Both the position numbers and the translations under genes were made by a program. From Saururus chinensis (taxonomy: Eukaryota > Streptophyta > Magnoliopsida > Piperales > Saururaceae): 64,000 bases of DNA. Below the pieces are notes generated by a model that worked only from the letters and a program-made list of their open reading frames with translations, was not told the DNA's origin and searched no databases. Shown piece by piece: positions 36,097-48,347 of the stretch. The stretch is taken from positions 63,976,581-64,040,580 of the forward strand of contig CP141140.1 of the NCBI GenBank assembly GCA_035235625.1. Direction: 5' to 3'. The stretch's first letter is position 1; each line of letters starts with the position of its first letter.

Positions 36097-37202
36097 CACA
36101 ATAATTTTGACCTTCTTCTTCATTTCGAATTTCAAAACTGAAACACCATGAAAACACCTTCAAATCTTCATCTATGGTACCAAACATTATCAGAAATTTA
36201 TGAAACCTTCCATAACACTAATCTATACCATTCTAAAACAAAGCCCTAAGAAATCAGATCAAGAAATTAACATCTACTAATCCCACCATTAAAGCACTAA
36301 ATCAAACAAATCCATTCCAAATAAACCATAAAAATTGAGATTTTACCATAAGAAAATTGAGATTTGAAGACCCATTACCTTGTCACTTGTTTAGATTTAG
36401 ATTTGACCTTCACCCTTCTTGGAAACCTTCCAAAAACATAGTGTCTAAGTTAAACTCCATTAAAAATTGATTTAACATTAAAAACCTTGAAGAAATCTTA
36501 GATCTAGGGTTTGTTAAGCATAAAAAACGAATTTTGATAAGTAGGGTTTGAAGTAAGGGAGTAAATCAGTGACTTTGATGCTTGAAATCGAATTAAATCA
36601 AAGGGGAAATGTTAAATTAAGAAAGGATTAGGAGAAAATCTAGGGTTTAAGCTTAATTAAGGAATAACATACCTTAATTTCCTCTAATCCGGGCCTAATT
36701 GGGGAACTAGGCCCTAATCACCTCCTCTCAGCCTATTCCCAAAATAGAAATGGCTCAGCCCTTTCCCTTTTATAATAGGGTTTTGGGGTACACTTAATGA
36801 ACTAAAGGGGTGTAAGTAGAATTTTGGGCTAAAAATGGGTATTTTACAAATTTGAGCACTAATTAAATCTAAAAAAATTCTGAAAATTTTTGTATGAGCT
36901 TAAGTTGATGTCTGGCGCATTTTGGTCTAAAAATCTTAATTTCGTCGGTGGGGCCCACGGGGGTCCCTCCAAACCCTAATTTTTGGAAAAATAGTAAAAA
37001 ATCAAAAAAATCCCAAAAATTCAGAATTGACTAAAAATCACTTAAAACTCATAAATATAGAGTTAGTTTTGCTTAAAACCTTCAAAAATCCCATTTATCT
37101 TAGAAAACCACAGAATTTAGATCAGAAAACGCGTAAACTACACATTAACTGATAAATAACCTTAAAATAAACCGGTTTAAAAATGAGAGTCCTTACAATA
37201 TA

Positions 37203-37645
37203 CCTAGTGGGATGACTAATCAAGTATTATGTAATGAAAAAACATCCATAATATAAAGTATCCTACTGAATATGATATTAACTTCAAGAGTACATCAAGG
37301 AAAAACATCACAACAATAGTAACTAGAAGATATATGAACATCATCATAATCAAAATCATCAGCACATACACAATCCTGTTTCATGACCACACTCATGAGT
37401 CACTTGCTCCCGAAGTGTCAGTCATAAAGGCTCTCTAAGACACAGTAGCCACATTTAGCAGTCCTCATCCATGGTCTACTCACTATACAACCTTAGTTCT
37501 TTCGAAGCCTGCCCAGTCCATCTATGCCATGAAGCTAAGGTTCACAAGGGTTCATAGACTCAAATAATTGAGATCTCAACTACCATGATCGTCAAAACCT
37601 CATTAATTACATTGTGCAGGGTCAATCATCTTTTAATGCTCTAAT
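37203..37645. other. Host DNA of the solo LTR; unassigned
   Basis: This continues the sequence interrupted at 33631. It is probably part of an older LTR-like remnant beginning TGTCACACCCC at 33250. No coding motif was seen. Confidence 0.35.
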
Positions 37646-39400
37646 CACTATAACAAAATGTACTATTAGCAACGCAATTAAAAGCATCGCTAAAAACTAC
37701 TACTTGTGACACTTAAAAAAATATCACAAAAAAATTAACTATTAGTGACACTTTTTATCAACCGTCACCAATAGTACATCTATTAGTGATGCTTAATAAG
37801 AAAGTGTCACTATTGAGACAACTATTAGTGACACTTTGTAATAAACATAACTAATAGTTGTGTTATTAGCAACTCCTTAAAAAAACGTCACTAAAATTTA
37901 TATGTTTTAAATAAAAAAGAAAAAATCTATAACTATTAGCGACATTTTTTTCAAGCGCCGCTAATAGTTTTAACAATAGCAACGCTTTTTTAAAAGCATC
38001 GCTAATAGCAGAGCTATTAGCAATGCTACTAAAAGTGTCACTAATAGTTAGAATTTTTTTTCTTTTTTATTTAAAACATATAACTTTTAGTGACACTTTT
38101 ATAAAGCATCACTAATAACACAACTATTAGCGACATTTACTATAAAGTGTTGCTAATAGTTGTCATATTAGTGATGTTTTTTATGTCGCTAATAAAATAA
38201 ATTTATTTTAAAAAAATACTAACCTTATTAGCGACGCTTTTATAGTGACTCTTTTATTAGGGTCGCTGATAGCTTTATTAATTAATTTTATTTAATAAAT
38301 AAATTAAAATAAACTTCTTAAATATAATATAATATAATATATTTAATATTTACTATTTGTATATAATAAATAAATATTAAAAAATTTAAAATATACTTCT
38401 CAAATATAATATATTTTATTTAATATTCATTATTTTCATATATAATAAATATAATTCCCCTAATTTATCCCCACTCCTCTGCAGAGCTGGGGCTCACATT
38501 TATGCGCATAAGGTGTGAGAGATAGAAAGAGAGAGAGAGAGAGATGAGGAGCTAGAGAGAGAAGAGAGATGAGAGAGAGGGAAAGAGAGAGGAGGGAAGA
38601 TATTTTTTTGGGATTTTTTTTATATTATTCTATTTTAAAAATAAAAAAATAAAAATAAAAATATTAGTGCTGGTGAATATAATTTTTTATTAATTCTAAA
38701 ATATATTTTATAATAAAAGAGAGAGAGGGGGGAGAGAGAGAGAAGAGAAGAGAGGGGAGAGTGAGTAGAGAGAGAAAAGAGTGTAGAGACAGAGAGAGAA
38801 GAGAGTGTGTAGAGAGAGAGTGTGTGAGGAAAGAGAGAGATGGAGAGGAGAGAGAGAAGAGAGAGGAGAGGAGAGAGGGATAAATGTATTTTTAATTATA
38901 TCTTATGTTTTAAAAATAAATAAAATAAATTTAGTAGCAACGCTTAGGATAAAGCGTCTCTACCACCTAAGGTAGTAGTGATGCTTATGGGTAAACATCG
39001 CAACTAACTAGGGTAATAGCAACGCTTTATCCTAAGCGCCGCTAATAAATTTATTTTAGTTGATATATTATTAATTTTAAAATATAAGATGTAATTACAA
39101 AATCTAAGAAAAAATAAATTAAATTCCCCTACTCTCTCCCCTTTCGTCCTCAGAGCCAGGGCTCACGTTGACGCATGTGGGAAAGAGGAGAGAGAGGGTA
39201 GAGAGAGTGTGTAAATAGAGAGGAGAGGATGAGAGAGAGAGGGTAGATAGAGAGAAGAGTGAGTGTAGAAAGAGAGTCAAGAGAGAGAGGGAAGAGAGAG
39301 GAGAGAGAGTAGAGAGAGCGTAGAGAGAGGAATTAAATTTGATTTTTATTAAATATTATATCTTAAAATAATAATAAAAATAAAAAATATATTAGTGAGG
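37646..39400. mobile_element. CACTA-like non-autonomous element (one end plus subterminal repeats)
   Basis: It starts CACTATAACAAAATG, close to the CACTACAAGAAAA terminus of plant En/Spm (CACTA) elements. Many TTAGCGACGCTTT-type and TTAGTGACACTTT-type motifs follow in both orientations (37655-38280, 38935-39055), as in CACTA subterminal regions. A TTAGTG end is possible near 39397, but neither a clean inverted terminus nor a 3-bp duplication is seen. Two similar blocks (38455-38680 and 39120-39397), each starting with a CCCCTAxTxT...GGGCTCAC stretch followed by a GA-rich tract, suggest an internal duplication. Confidence 0.55.
38515..38880. repeat. GA-rich simple repeat tracts
   Basis: Imperfect (GA)n/(GAGAGG)n sequence runs over 38515-38600 and 38718-38880. 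A third, similar tract follows at 39178-39330 in the duplicated block. Confidence 0.8.
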
Positions 39401-39932
39401 AGAGCAGCTCTACATAACTCTCACCCTTACAGAGACAGAAGACAATGGTCATTTTTCATATCATACCCTTTCGTTTAAGTGGATACATAACTCATTTGAG
39501 GAGTTGACATGACATTAGAAATCTTCAACCTTATGTGTCATGTACCATGAGTCTCAGGTACAATCTAATACAAGGATTCACACACAAAATCAAGCACATA
39601 TATCCACATATCATCGGATTCATTATCACATATAAATACATTTTTATGCACATAAACGCATGTCATTATAATACTCAATAATAGCATATATCATATCATA
39701 ACTTATACTAGAAATATACTCAATATCGACATTGTCAATAAAACACCAATTTGTCAAACCAATCACTGATGCCCATAAGCAATCATTGACATGTTGAACC
39801 CTCACCAACTATGGGTTGACATGGAATAACCTACCTCATCGGTGCTCCACTCATGCTTTGATATCACTGTCATTGATTGACCTATTTTACATTGTCACAC
39901 CTATGCATGTCAGTGCCAGTCCTATTAATATT
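39401..39932. other. No gene recognised
   Basis: AT-rich sequence. A cluster of TCGACATTGTCAAT, CATTGACATGTTGAAC and GGGTTGACATGG words lies at 39725-39835, related to the CGACATGT words of 31-33 kb. Confidence 0.35.
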
Positions 39933-40601
39933 AGGGTTGGTCGTGGACGTCCATTGTCCGACATCTAGGCCGTGTCCGAGGTGTCTGTAGCCATGTCCAA
40001 CCAAATTCTTTTATTTACCAATTTTTGGACATGTCCATGGACAAAGACCTCATCCGGCCGTTTGTCCGAGGTCTGGTTAACTTTTAAATACAATGTGCAT
40101 TCTTATATAAAGGATAATTTTTATTTCACCTCTAATTATTCTTAAAATCATTTTCTTATACTTAAATCTTTAACAATTTAAATACAATCATATTATTGTC
40201 ATATTTGAGTTGTTTTTTAAAGTTAGTTATTAAATATTTCTTTTGTCCCACATTAATAGCTCTATTTGGCTTTTCAAAATGAGCTAATTTGTCTAATAGT
40301 AATACTACAAACAAAGAAGATGGCATATATAAGTTTAAAAACTATTATTATATGCTAAGTTGCTTAATCTAGAGATCTTCACCCTTGCTGCCCTACTTAG
40401 TTAAAGTCGTTAACATCATTCGCATTCTCTCCAACCACTTCAACCCTCATCAAATTGCCTAAGAGGCTGCGTCCATAGACAATGGTCGTGTCTACCCAAA
40501 AAAAAGCTTTGTCCGTGGACAAAATGCCAACGGACAAATTGTCAGCAAACATAGACATGGACAAGCCTTGTCCGCCGACTATTTGGCAGAGGACCAGCCC
40601 T
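39933..40601. mobile_element. hAT-like MITE (~670 bp) with GGAC/GTCC subterminal repeats
   Basis: The left end AGGGTTGGTCGTGGAC and right end GGCAGAGGACCAGCCCT are inverted, imperfect repeats. Both subterminal regions are full of GGACAxxGTCC/TTGTCCG words (39946-40070 and 40470-40580). The centre is AT-rich and contains a Stowaway-like scrap near 40246-40320 (TTTTGTCCCACATTAATAGC). An 8-bp duplication was not found. The 84-codon frame at 40482-40736 is a by-product. Confidence 0.6.
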
Positions 40602-43600
40602 CGACATCATCACCAATGTGTCGATGGTCTTGCGGATAATTGGATAGAGATAGTAGAGATTGTACCAAGTTCCCACAATCACTCCAAAACATGTCATGTC
40701 ATTGTTCTATCCACACATCCTTCCCACAGTAATTAATGATGATTAATCTATCTTAGAATAGGTATAAAGTACAAAACAAATTGAATATATTCAAGACGTA
40801 AATATCCTAAATAATTCTAACACACTATCATATAAAAAAATAATCATAATTCTACTTATGCAATCACATCAAAACCAAATTGTAGTAACAAGGTTAGCAA
40901 TATGACCTTTTTGCTTCATTGTACACAAAGGACTCCTTGAATTTGGTCTTCTTCCCTCTTCTTCCAAACTTTGATGTGCCCTAATCCTTTGCCACTCTCC
41001 CAAAGTCAAATAATCCAAAGAATTTGGGTCAAAGATTGTCAAAGGTTTTTATATGAGGGAAAATAATTAAATTATGGTGCATAACTGTCTAAAAAATAGT
41101 ACAAAATTGTTTCTTAGTGCAGTTTCAAACCTACCAATAAGATGCACCCAAACCCTAACACGTCGATGGCTTGCCGACTGTGAATCTAATGCTTCAATTG
41201 TGAAGTGACTGACGTGTTGTACCAACAATTACTAGAATTCAACCAGCGGAGACACCAATATGTCGATGCCCACTAACATAAACTCTTTGTTAATAAAAAG
41301 CTAAGATAAAATTTATATTTATCATTGTTTCTACTTTTTTAAGTTTATTACCCAAAAATACAAATATTACCTATGGAGTTTGTTGACTCGTCAGAAGTGA
41401 CGCCAACAAAACTCAATAATCACAATAAATCTACTAATATTAACAATTAATAAACTACACAAGAATAACACATAAAAACTACAAGTGTCACAATGGATGC
41501 ATGATGATATACATATATTATTTTGTGGAAAGTAAGCCCTACGTAAGAGTAGATGTGTATTAGTGTTGGGGTTTGGGTAGGCCATAGTGTCGAGTATTCT
41601 TGCTACTTCGGTTCACCCTTTTTCATTAGGTTTGTTATTTAGGCATGGAGGTTGTCATTTATTGATGTTATTGATCAAAGTATTCAAGTGACAGATAAGT
41701 GCCCAGCAGTAGATCTTGTAGATTCTATAATAATTTTAATTGGACTTAGATATACATAGCAATGCATATATAATATTGTCGATTAGCATTAGTTTGTTAA
41801 AACGAGAAGTCATGCTCCCAATGTTTTCAGGGCTCGTTTCAAATTTCCTTATTTAAAAAGTTATTCCATCGCATCATAAATGAGGTTATATGACACTTTT
41901 TTCAAAAAGAAAACCTAAAGTGTATGTGTGAACTTGGGGGCATGATAAGTAGCAATGCAGGTGGAATGTTGGTGTCCACAGACTTGGTGATTATTGATCT
42001 CAATCAGGTAAGTTACATTCATTCTTTGATATACAAAAATAATATTTATTAAACTATGATATCATTTATAGCTTCACTGCAATTCTAGGCATTTGGATAT
42101 CAATATCCTCATGATGCACATTTGAAGGATGAGTAGTTGAAGGGTGGTGCAGGTCAAGAGGAAGACTGTTTAATTTCTAAGGTTAGAACAAGACTTTAAC
42201 TTTGAATTAGGGTAATAGCTTGCAGTAAGATCATGATAGGTCACTTAGTTGTACTTATTATTTTGGATTGTTAAAATGTATGTACATATTTGAGATATGA
42301 CATATCTTGGGAACATTTTATTGTGATAATAATAGTACTAGATGGTTTGTTATTCATAGATTAAAAAACAACAATCATATATCTGAATTTGATCATGATG
42401 TGCTATACAGGTTTTTGGCTTAAAACATAATTCTTAACCATAAAATTTGGTACACTAATAATTTCAGAAAGGTTTTCCTTGAGGGAAAAAATTAGTGACA
42501 ATGCATAAGGTTCTTGAATTGAACTATGGTTTTCATGTGAGTTCTATATTTTTTGAGGGTGCAGCAGTGACCAAGAAGCAGTTGTCGCTCATAAACAACA
42601 CCAAAAATTCTTGTTGTAGGTATATCCATGTAATGGTTTGCATTGTCAACATGTATATTAATGTGTTAATGAGACATGACATTCGACATGTCAAGACCAT
42701 GTTGATAGTTCAAATTCCATTTCAAATTCCATAATTTATGAATTTATGTTAAAATTCATAATATACCTAAAATTTTTACATCAAGATTTTCCTTTTCGAA
42801 GCTCAAGAATGGTTTTGAAGATGAGAGGGGTTTGTTTTGAAAGTCCACTCATACTATTAACAAGTTGCCACTTTGGCATCGACACATTGAGGGACATGTC
42901 AACAAACTTCATTCTTCTTTGAAACTTCAAAAAGTACATAATAAGAAGCCACTTAAAATTTCTTGGGTGTTACATAGTAAGTAGTTTAATTGATGTATTA
43001 TCATATATTACAAAATATTCCCTAGTGTTGCATATTTAATCTGTTAAAGGAAAATGTGTTAATTCTTCAAACATGTAGATTTGTGCTCAAAGTTTTTTGT
43101 AAGAAAGAATTATCAATAAGGATGGAAAGACATATTTTTTAGTTAATAATTACAATAAGGTTGCATTTATTGTTTATATTAGTAAGTGAAATTTATTGCA
43201 TGCTCATGTGTAGTGTTTACATGCTATATGATTAATGAAGTTGAAATATGCATTTGTGTAGTATCATGCTATTACGTGCAAAATTACATATCATCTAATC
43301 CTCTTCCACCTTAAAAGGTACATAGGCAATTGACATAAGCTAATGTTCAACCCAAAATCCTATTTACATATTTGTTTTCCATGAGTATGTATTCGTTAGA
43401 GTTTGGTAATAGTCTAGGTATCTTTATTGAGTAGTCGGCTAGTAAGACAAATATCCTAATTGATGATCAAGAATTATATGGCAGGATCTTTCCGAGGAAT
43501 CATGTTTAGGTATGATGTAAATAGTTTATTTAATATTTTATTCCTTGTAAATTATGTCATAATTTTCTTGAAAATTTTTGGTCATTACCTGGACCCCTTA

Positions 43601-44210
43601 CAGACAAATGAGCTTTGCCTATAGAGCACCACACATTAATCTTCTTCAATTGCCTATTTTACAAAATTCATGGGCTTGTTCCTCCATCTACCTTGGAAAA
43701 AGAAATGACAATTTTAAAGGAGATAGATGAAGGTTAGAGTAAGAGTTTTACTTTGGAGATGCAAGTGACATAGCATGTTGTAATTATTGTTTTAAGGAGG
43801 GGAGCATCTTACACGGTTTGCTATGACTCAACATTTTGTGATTGAAAGTTCATTACCAAAAGAAAAGGACTAAAAATAAAGGATAGAGGAAAAGAGCATT
43901 TTTGTCAAAAGATTAAAATCTTAATGCCTGGAATACTGGAATGCATGACATGTAAAGCTGGTTTACAACTACCTTGTTTGTATATAAACCTTGGGTTGTA
44001 GTTTCCTTTGTATATTTTAAAAACTATATGCCTAACCCATGCAAAGTTTACTCCTCTCTACAAAGTGTTTTCCCCAAAGTTCATAACCCTATGAAAACCA
44101 CTAAAAAAAATTTGAAGTTAATTCTTATATTGATTTGATGAAAGCAAATCAAGTTACAAAATTATATGGTATATCATAATGCAAAATTGAAAAAAAAATT
44201 CAAAATCCAA
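40602..44210. other. No gene recognised; old repeat DNA
   Basis: The stretch is AT-rich. ACACGTCGATGG...AATATGTCGATG words lie at 41158-41265, and a TCGACACATTGAGGGACATGTC stretch lies near 42878. Frames up to about 79 codons (41391-41585, 42495-42734) show no motif. Text at 43440-43760 alternates between short open segments and stops, as an eroded transposon body would, but I could not assign it. Confidence 0.4.
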
Positions 44211-45145
44211 ATTTTATAGGGAAAATTATATAAATAATAATAATAAAAATAATAATAAAAATATTTACCAAATTAAACCACTTTGGGAAATATTTCCTAA
44301 AGTGGTGTTCATTTTTGCCATGCAGGCACCTGCGTGGCTTTTTTTTAAAAAAATTTAAGTTGATTTCGTTGTTTAGAAGGATGAAATTAGTTTTAAGTCG
44401 ATTTTGTCATTCTAAACGACGAAACTATTTTAAGTTGACCCGGTTTTGTCATTCAAAATGACGAAATCAACTTAAGCTAATTTCGTCGTTCTGAACGACA
44501 AAATTGCCGCACTTGTCCCATTTCCGTGTTTGGTCGGCAACAATGAACGACGAAATCAGCTTAAGTTGATTTTGTTGTCATTTTAGTCGCAGTTCCGCTC
44601 CACCTCTAGTCGCATTTCCGGTCCTTTCTTCCTGCCGATCCAGCGTTCCGCTCTACTGCTGCTTCCGTCGTCCGGCCCGCCGCCAGTCCCGCCTCCTCCT
44701 CCCCGCTGCCTTTTCCGTCAGCCCCTATTCTAATTGCGCCAATTTCGCCCCCATTCCGTGGTACCCTAAATCTTCCTTTTTTTAGATAATTGCTTTAAAA
44801 ATGTGTTGATTTACAACCATTTTAATTTCATTGATTAGGAAATTTGCTCATTAATTTAAAGTCTTCATGATATGCTTATATACTTGGTAAATCTATTGGT
44901 TTCTATGTGTATATATTTTGAAAATATGTTGGTTATCATGCTTATATATTTGGAAAATCTCTTAGTTTTATTTAAATATTGTTGTGGTATTTTATGCCTC
45001 TATTGATTGATATTTTTATTTAAAATCAAAGCTTAATTTAATAGAGAATATAAATTAGCAATAGTTTGGTTAGGGTAGATGTTAGTATTAGTTTGCTTAA
45101 TCTAATATTAATTTAATTTATTGTTTATGAATTAATTGAATAGAA

Positions 45146-47374
45146 ATGGCAGAAGAAATGGTTAGTTTTTTACATACCTATGACAGACGCATAGAAGGAT
45201 TATTAATTAAGAAACTGTCGACGTATGATGAATTTAAGATGCAAGTAGCAAACAAGGTAGGGTGGGATCGAAGAAAATGAAAAATTACTATCAAATGTAA
45301 TATTCCGTCATACAGAACAAGAATGACATTAATATGCATAAATGATGATGCATCAAAGGGTTTTATGTTTCACCACTCGCGTCACATAATTTCTTTCTAG
45401 TTATTTCTCAAAAAAGAGGCCCGAGTGCCTAGTGAAAGGCGAAGCAGTTCACATAGGAGCTTGCATAGGAGCTCACACAGGAGTTCAAATAGAAATGTGA
45501 ACAATGAAAGTCATATGCAAATGCTGGTGTATGACGAAGAAGAATGAAATTTATCTATGACAATAGCTTCAAATGAACGTCATAGGTCATCTGTCCCTAT
45601 TTACGATAGAAGTGGACTTAATTGGAGGTAAGGTTGATTTAGTTGTGAATATGTTTTGAATCTTATAATTATTAATAAAAATACGTTTGGCTAAATTTTG
45701 AGATTTTGTGTGTAATATGGAAGGTCCACGATGCATGCACACGAGCCATTTAGCATTCAAATGTCTCAAGGCGGTGCATGGTATGAAACTCAAAGTTCGA
45801 TCGGCATTCATTACCCCTACACATATGTTGGTCATACCGATGTTGGACCATCCAATCAAAGGTGAAATATATATTTATAAATGAATATAACTTTTTTAGG
45901 CATTTGAAATTTAATACATATGTGATGTTTATATGTAGGGGGGATATGTCCACGGTGAAGATATTGATGAAAATGAGACTAATGAAGGTGAAGATAATAT
46001 TGACGAAGTCAGTGAAGAAGATTCTGACATGAATGTAGAAGGGGTTAGAGGTGAAGAAAGCACTCAACAGATGGTTGACGGCGAGGGGGATGATGTGGTA
46101 GGCAATGCTATTGCTGGAAATAATATGAATGTAGATGATGAAGAGCCATCGTACTATGAAGTGGGGCCACTTTATGCACACATCACAGATGAGGAGATAG
46201 ATGCAGCAGTTAATTCTATAATGGATATGGACCAACAAAACAAAGATGAGTTATATGTTGGCTGCATCTTTGAGAATAAAGAAGCATTTGTTATAGCCTT
46301 GCAGGAGTTTTTCATTCAAAATCATGTCAAATACAAGGTTGTACAAACAAATTTGTCAGAGTATACAGTGAAGTGCATTGATAGCACTTGCCCTTGGAGA
46401 GTTCATGGCTTAATAAAAATGGGTGGTAGGTACTTTAAATTAAGGCGTACAAAGGCGACCACATATGTCGAAATGCCCATCTTAGCATAGATCATAGGCA
46501 GTGCAGTGCCTCCTTTATTTCAAAGGTCATAATGCCCGCTATCCAAGCCAAATTGACTCTCACACCAGGGGATATTATTCAAAGAATGAAGGAGAAGTAT
46601 CATGTTGACATATCTTTTAAGAAAGCAGGGGCAACAAGGAATATGGCGATCAAGGCTATTTATGGAGATTGGGTAGAATCATATAAATTGTTGCCAATGT
46701 ACCTAAGGGCGGTGCAAGAAGTGAATCCTGGCACCTACTACCGCTTAGAGGATGATGAAGTACATTGTGCAGATGGTGGCATATGTAGGAGATTTAAACG
46801 ATTGTTTTGGGCATTTGGGCCGTCTATAGCAGGGTTTCGACATTGCATCCCTGTGATTGGTGTTGATGTCACTCACTTGTATGGCAGATACCCCGGTGCT
46901 CTTATGGCTGCAACGGCTACAAATGGAAACAATGGGTTATTTCCTCTTGCATTCGGGCTTGTTGGGAAAGAAGATAGAGACAATTGGAAATGGTTTCTAA
47001 TGGAACTAAAGGATCATGTATTGATGGGTATGAAAAACATCGTCATTATTTCAGATCGACATAAGGGGCTTCAGAAGACCGTGCCTGAGGTTCTTCCCGA
47101 GCCGGAGTACCACCATCGTTATTGCATACATCACATAAAAGTAAATTTTAAGAAGGAGTTCAAAAATGATACACTGACAAACTTGATTAGGGCAGCAACT
47201 TATGCACTTACATTAGAAAAGTTTGATGCTAAAATGAACTTGATTGGTCATGAGAGTCCTAAGGCAAAACATCTCCTCTTAGGAGGAGAATTGCATCCTG
47301 CACAATGGTCCCTTGCCCACGGTAGTTTTATAACATTTGGCATGATGACTACAAATATGGTTGAAAGTTTATAA
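45146..47374 (+). pseudogene. MuDR-type transposase, split by stops, introns and a frameshift
   Basis: A likely start at 45146 (MAEEMVSFLHTYDRRIEG) runs into a TGA after 44 codons. Possible introns follow: a donor AG/GTAAGG near 45628 and an acceptor ending near 45938. From 45939 an acidic stretch leads into the open frame to 46490, containing the MuDR N-terminal domain (VGCIFENKEAFVIALQEF, CPWRVHGLIKMGG). A one-base shift near 46453 moves the frame to GDHICRNAHLSIDHRQCSAS, joining 46532-47374. That part has the MULE transposase core: GVDVTHLYGRYPG with the first catalytic Asp, FPLAFGLVGKEDRDNWKWFL, IISDRHKGL with the second, YCIHHIKVNFKK, and TTNMVES at the end. The core looks nearly complete, but the gene as it stands cannot encode one protein. 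Confidence 0.85.
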
Positions 47375-47468
47375 CAACTCTAGTAAGTACAACTTTGTTA
47401 ATTAAGGCATATATTATTTTCTTATTTTGTTTTAATTATTTATCTAATATTTAATTTATTTTTTATAG

Positions 47469-47963
47469 CTTCGTCTAGTTCAACGTACGCATGCACATTT
47501 GACTAATGCACTTATCACTTGTACTTCGCGCGAGGACTTATCAGCAACATGTCAGTCGATGATTAAAGAGTATGATGATGTCTTTCGTAGCTTGCCACTG
47601 CTTCATTCAGTGATTACGGATGTTCATAGAGATTATCCTGTCAACGAAGCCGCTCAAACGTAGCCGATGCACTCTTTATTCCCTAATATTCCATCATCAT
47701 CAGTAGCGTATAGCTCTCCTCCAGGTTCATCATTTCTAGACACTACACATGTAGCTTAGCCAAATCCGATTTTATATTATAGACGACATCGGCCAGCTCA
47801 TGTTGTACCATCTATTACTTATGCTGAGCTAGAGCCGCAGCCGGAGCCAGACCTGAAGTCGTAGCCCGAGCCACAGCCACAAACAGAACTAGAGGCAGAT
47901 CATGAGGAGCTCGTACACCACCGTCGAGGACGAGGTCGACGTCAAGGACGTAGGAGATTATAA
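47469..47963 (+). pseudogene. Probable last exon of the MULE gene with three in-frame TAG stops
   Basis: It follows a TTTTATAG acceptor. One frame continues from LRLVQRTHAHLTNALITC through KEYDDVFRSLPLLHSVITD, then a Pro/Gln-rich tail (EPQPEPD, EPQPQTELE), and ends in the basic HHRRGRGRRQGRRR before TAA at 47961. It is interrupted only by TAG codons at about 47661, 47757 and 47862, each of which could derive from CAG by one C-to-T change. The expected SWIM zinc finger was not found. Whether this is the transposase tail or a captured exon is uncertain. Confidence 0.55.
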
Positions 47964-48347
47964 TATTACTTTTTTTATATGTTTATTTTAAACTAAACAT
48001 TTTTTCGACTTGTAATGTAATATATTTGATACTCGTCTATGATATACTTTAATATTATATTTGTTATGTATGGAATGGGTGGAATGAATGCAATTGTGTA
48101 TGTATTATGTATGTTTTGAATGAATGAACAGTGACAGGTGATAAAGTTAATTTCAAATAGTTTTAAAAAAAATTTATTTTGATTTCATCGTTCTAAACAA
48201 CAAAATCAACTTAGAAATTTAAAAAAAAAACCACTTAGGTGCCAATTGCGCAAAAAGAAACACCGCTTTAAAAAATATTTTTCAAAGTAGTTTAATTTGG
48301 TAAATATTTTTATTATTATTATTTATATATTTTTTTCTACAAAAATT

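Larger units (their letters stand above)
33632..37197 (-). mobile_element. Solo LTR (3566 bp) with ATATA duplication
   Basis: The plus-strand ends are TGTCACGCCCCGG and GAGAGTCCTTACA; ATATA is duplicated exactly at 33627-33631 and 37198-37202. A GGGCGTGACA 3' end and a TGTAAGGAC 5' start on the minus strand, together with a minus-strand TATTATAAAAGGG box near 36770, indicate minus orientation. It contains no coding sequence, primer-binding site or internal direct LTR copy, so it is read as a very long solo LTR of a Ty3/gypsy chromovirus-like family. It contains a 57-bp tandem array and a paired-palindrome module, listed separately. Confidence 0.82.
44211..48347 (+). mobile_element. Mutator-like transposable element (MULE) with long terminal inverted repeats
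   Basis: The left end (about 44211-44395) and right end (about 48165-48347, reverse complement) match over roughly 150-180 bp. Shared ordered words include TATATAAATAATAATAATAA, AAAATATTTACCAAATTAAA, AAGTGGTGTT/AAGCGGTGTT and TAAGTTGATTTCGTTGTTTAGAA. The outermost bases are AT-rich, so the exact ends and a 9-bp duplication could not be fixed. Just inside the left end (44400-44570) are several TTTCGTCGTTCxxAACGACGAAA-type palindromes. At 44580-44760 a GC-rich, C+T-rich stretch looks like a transcription-start region. The transposase gene follows on the plus strand. Confidence 0.85.

Noticed and set aside
45750-46238. 162-codon minus-strand frame
   Set aside because: Antisense to the acidic N-terminal part of the Mutator transposase; hydrophobic composition comes from the complement of acidic codons.
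46029-47374. Domesticated Mutator transposase gene (FAR1/MUSTANG type)
   Set aside because: Terminal inverted repeats are still present, and a frameshift and stops interrupt the gene, so it is a decaying transposon rather than a conserved host gene.
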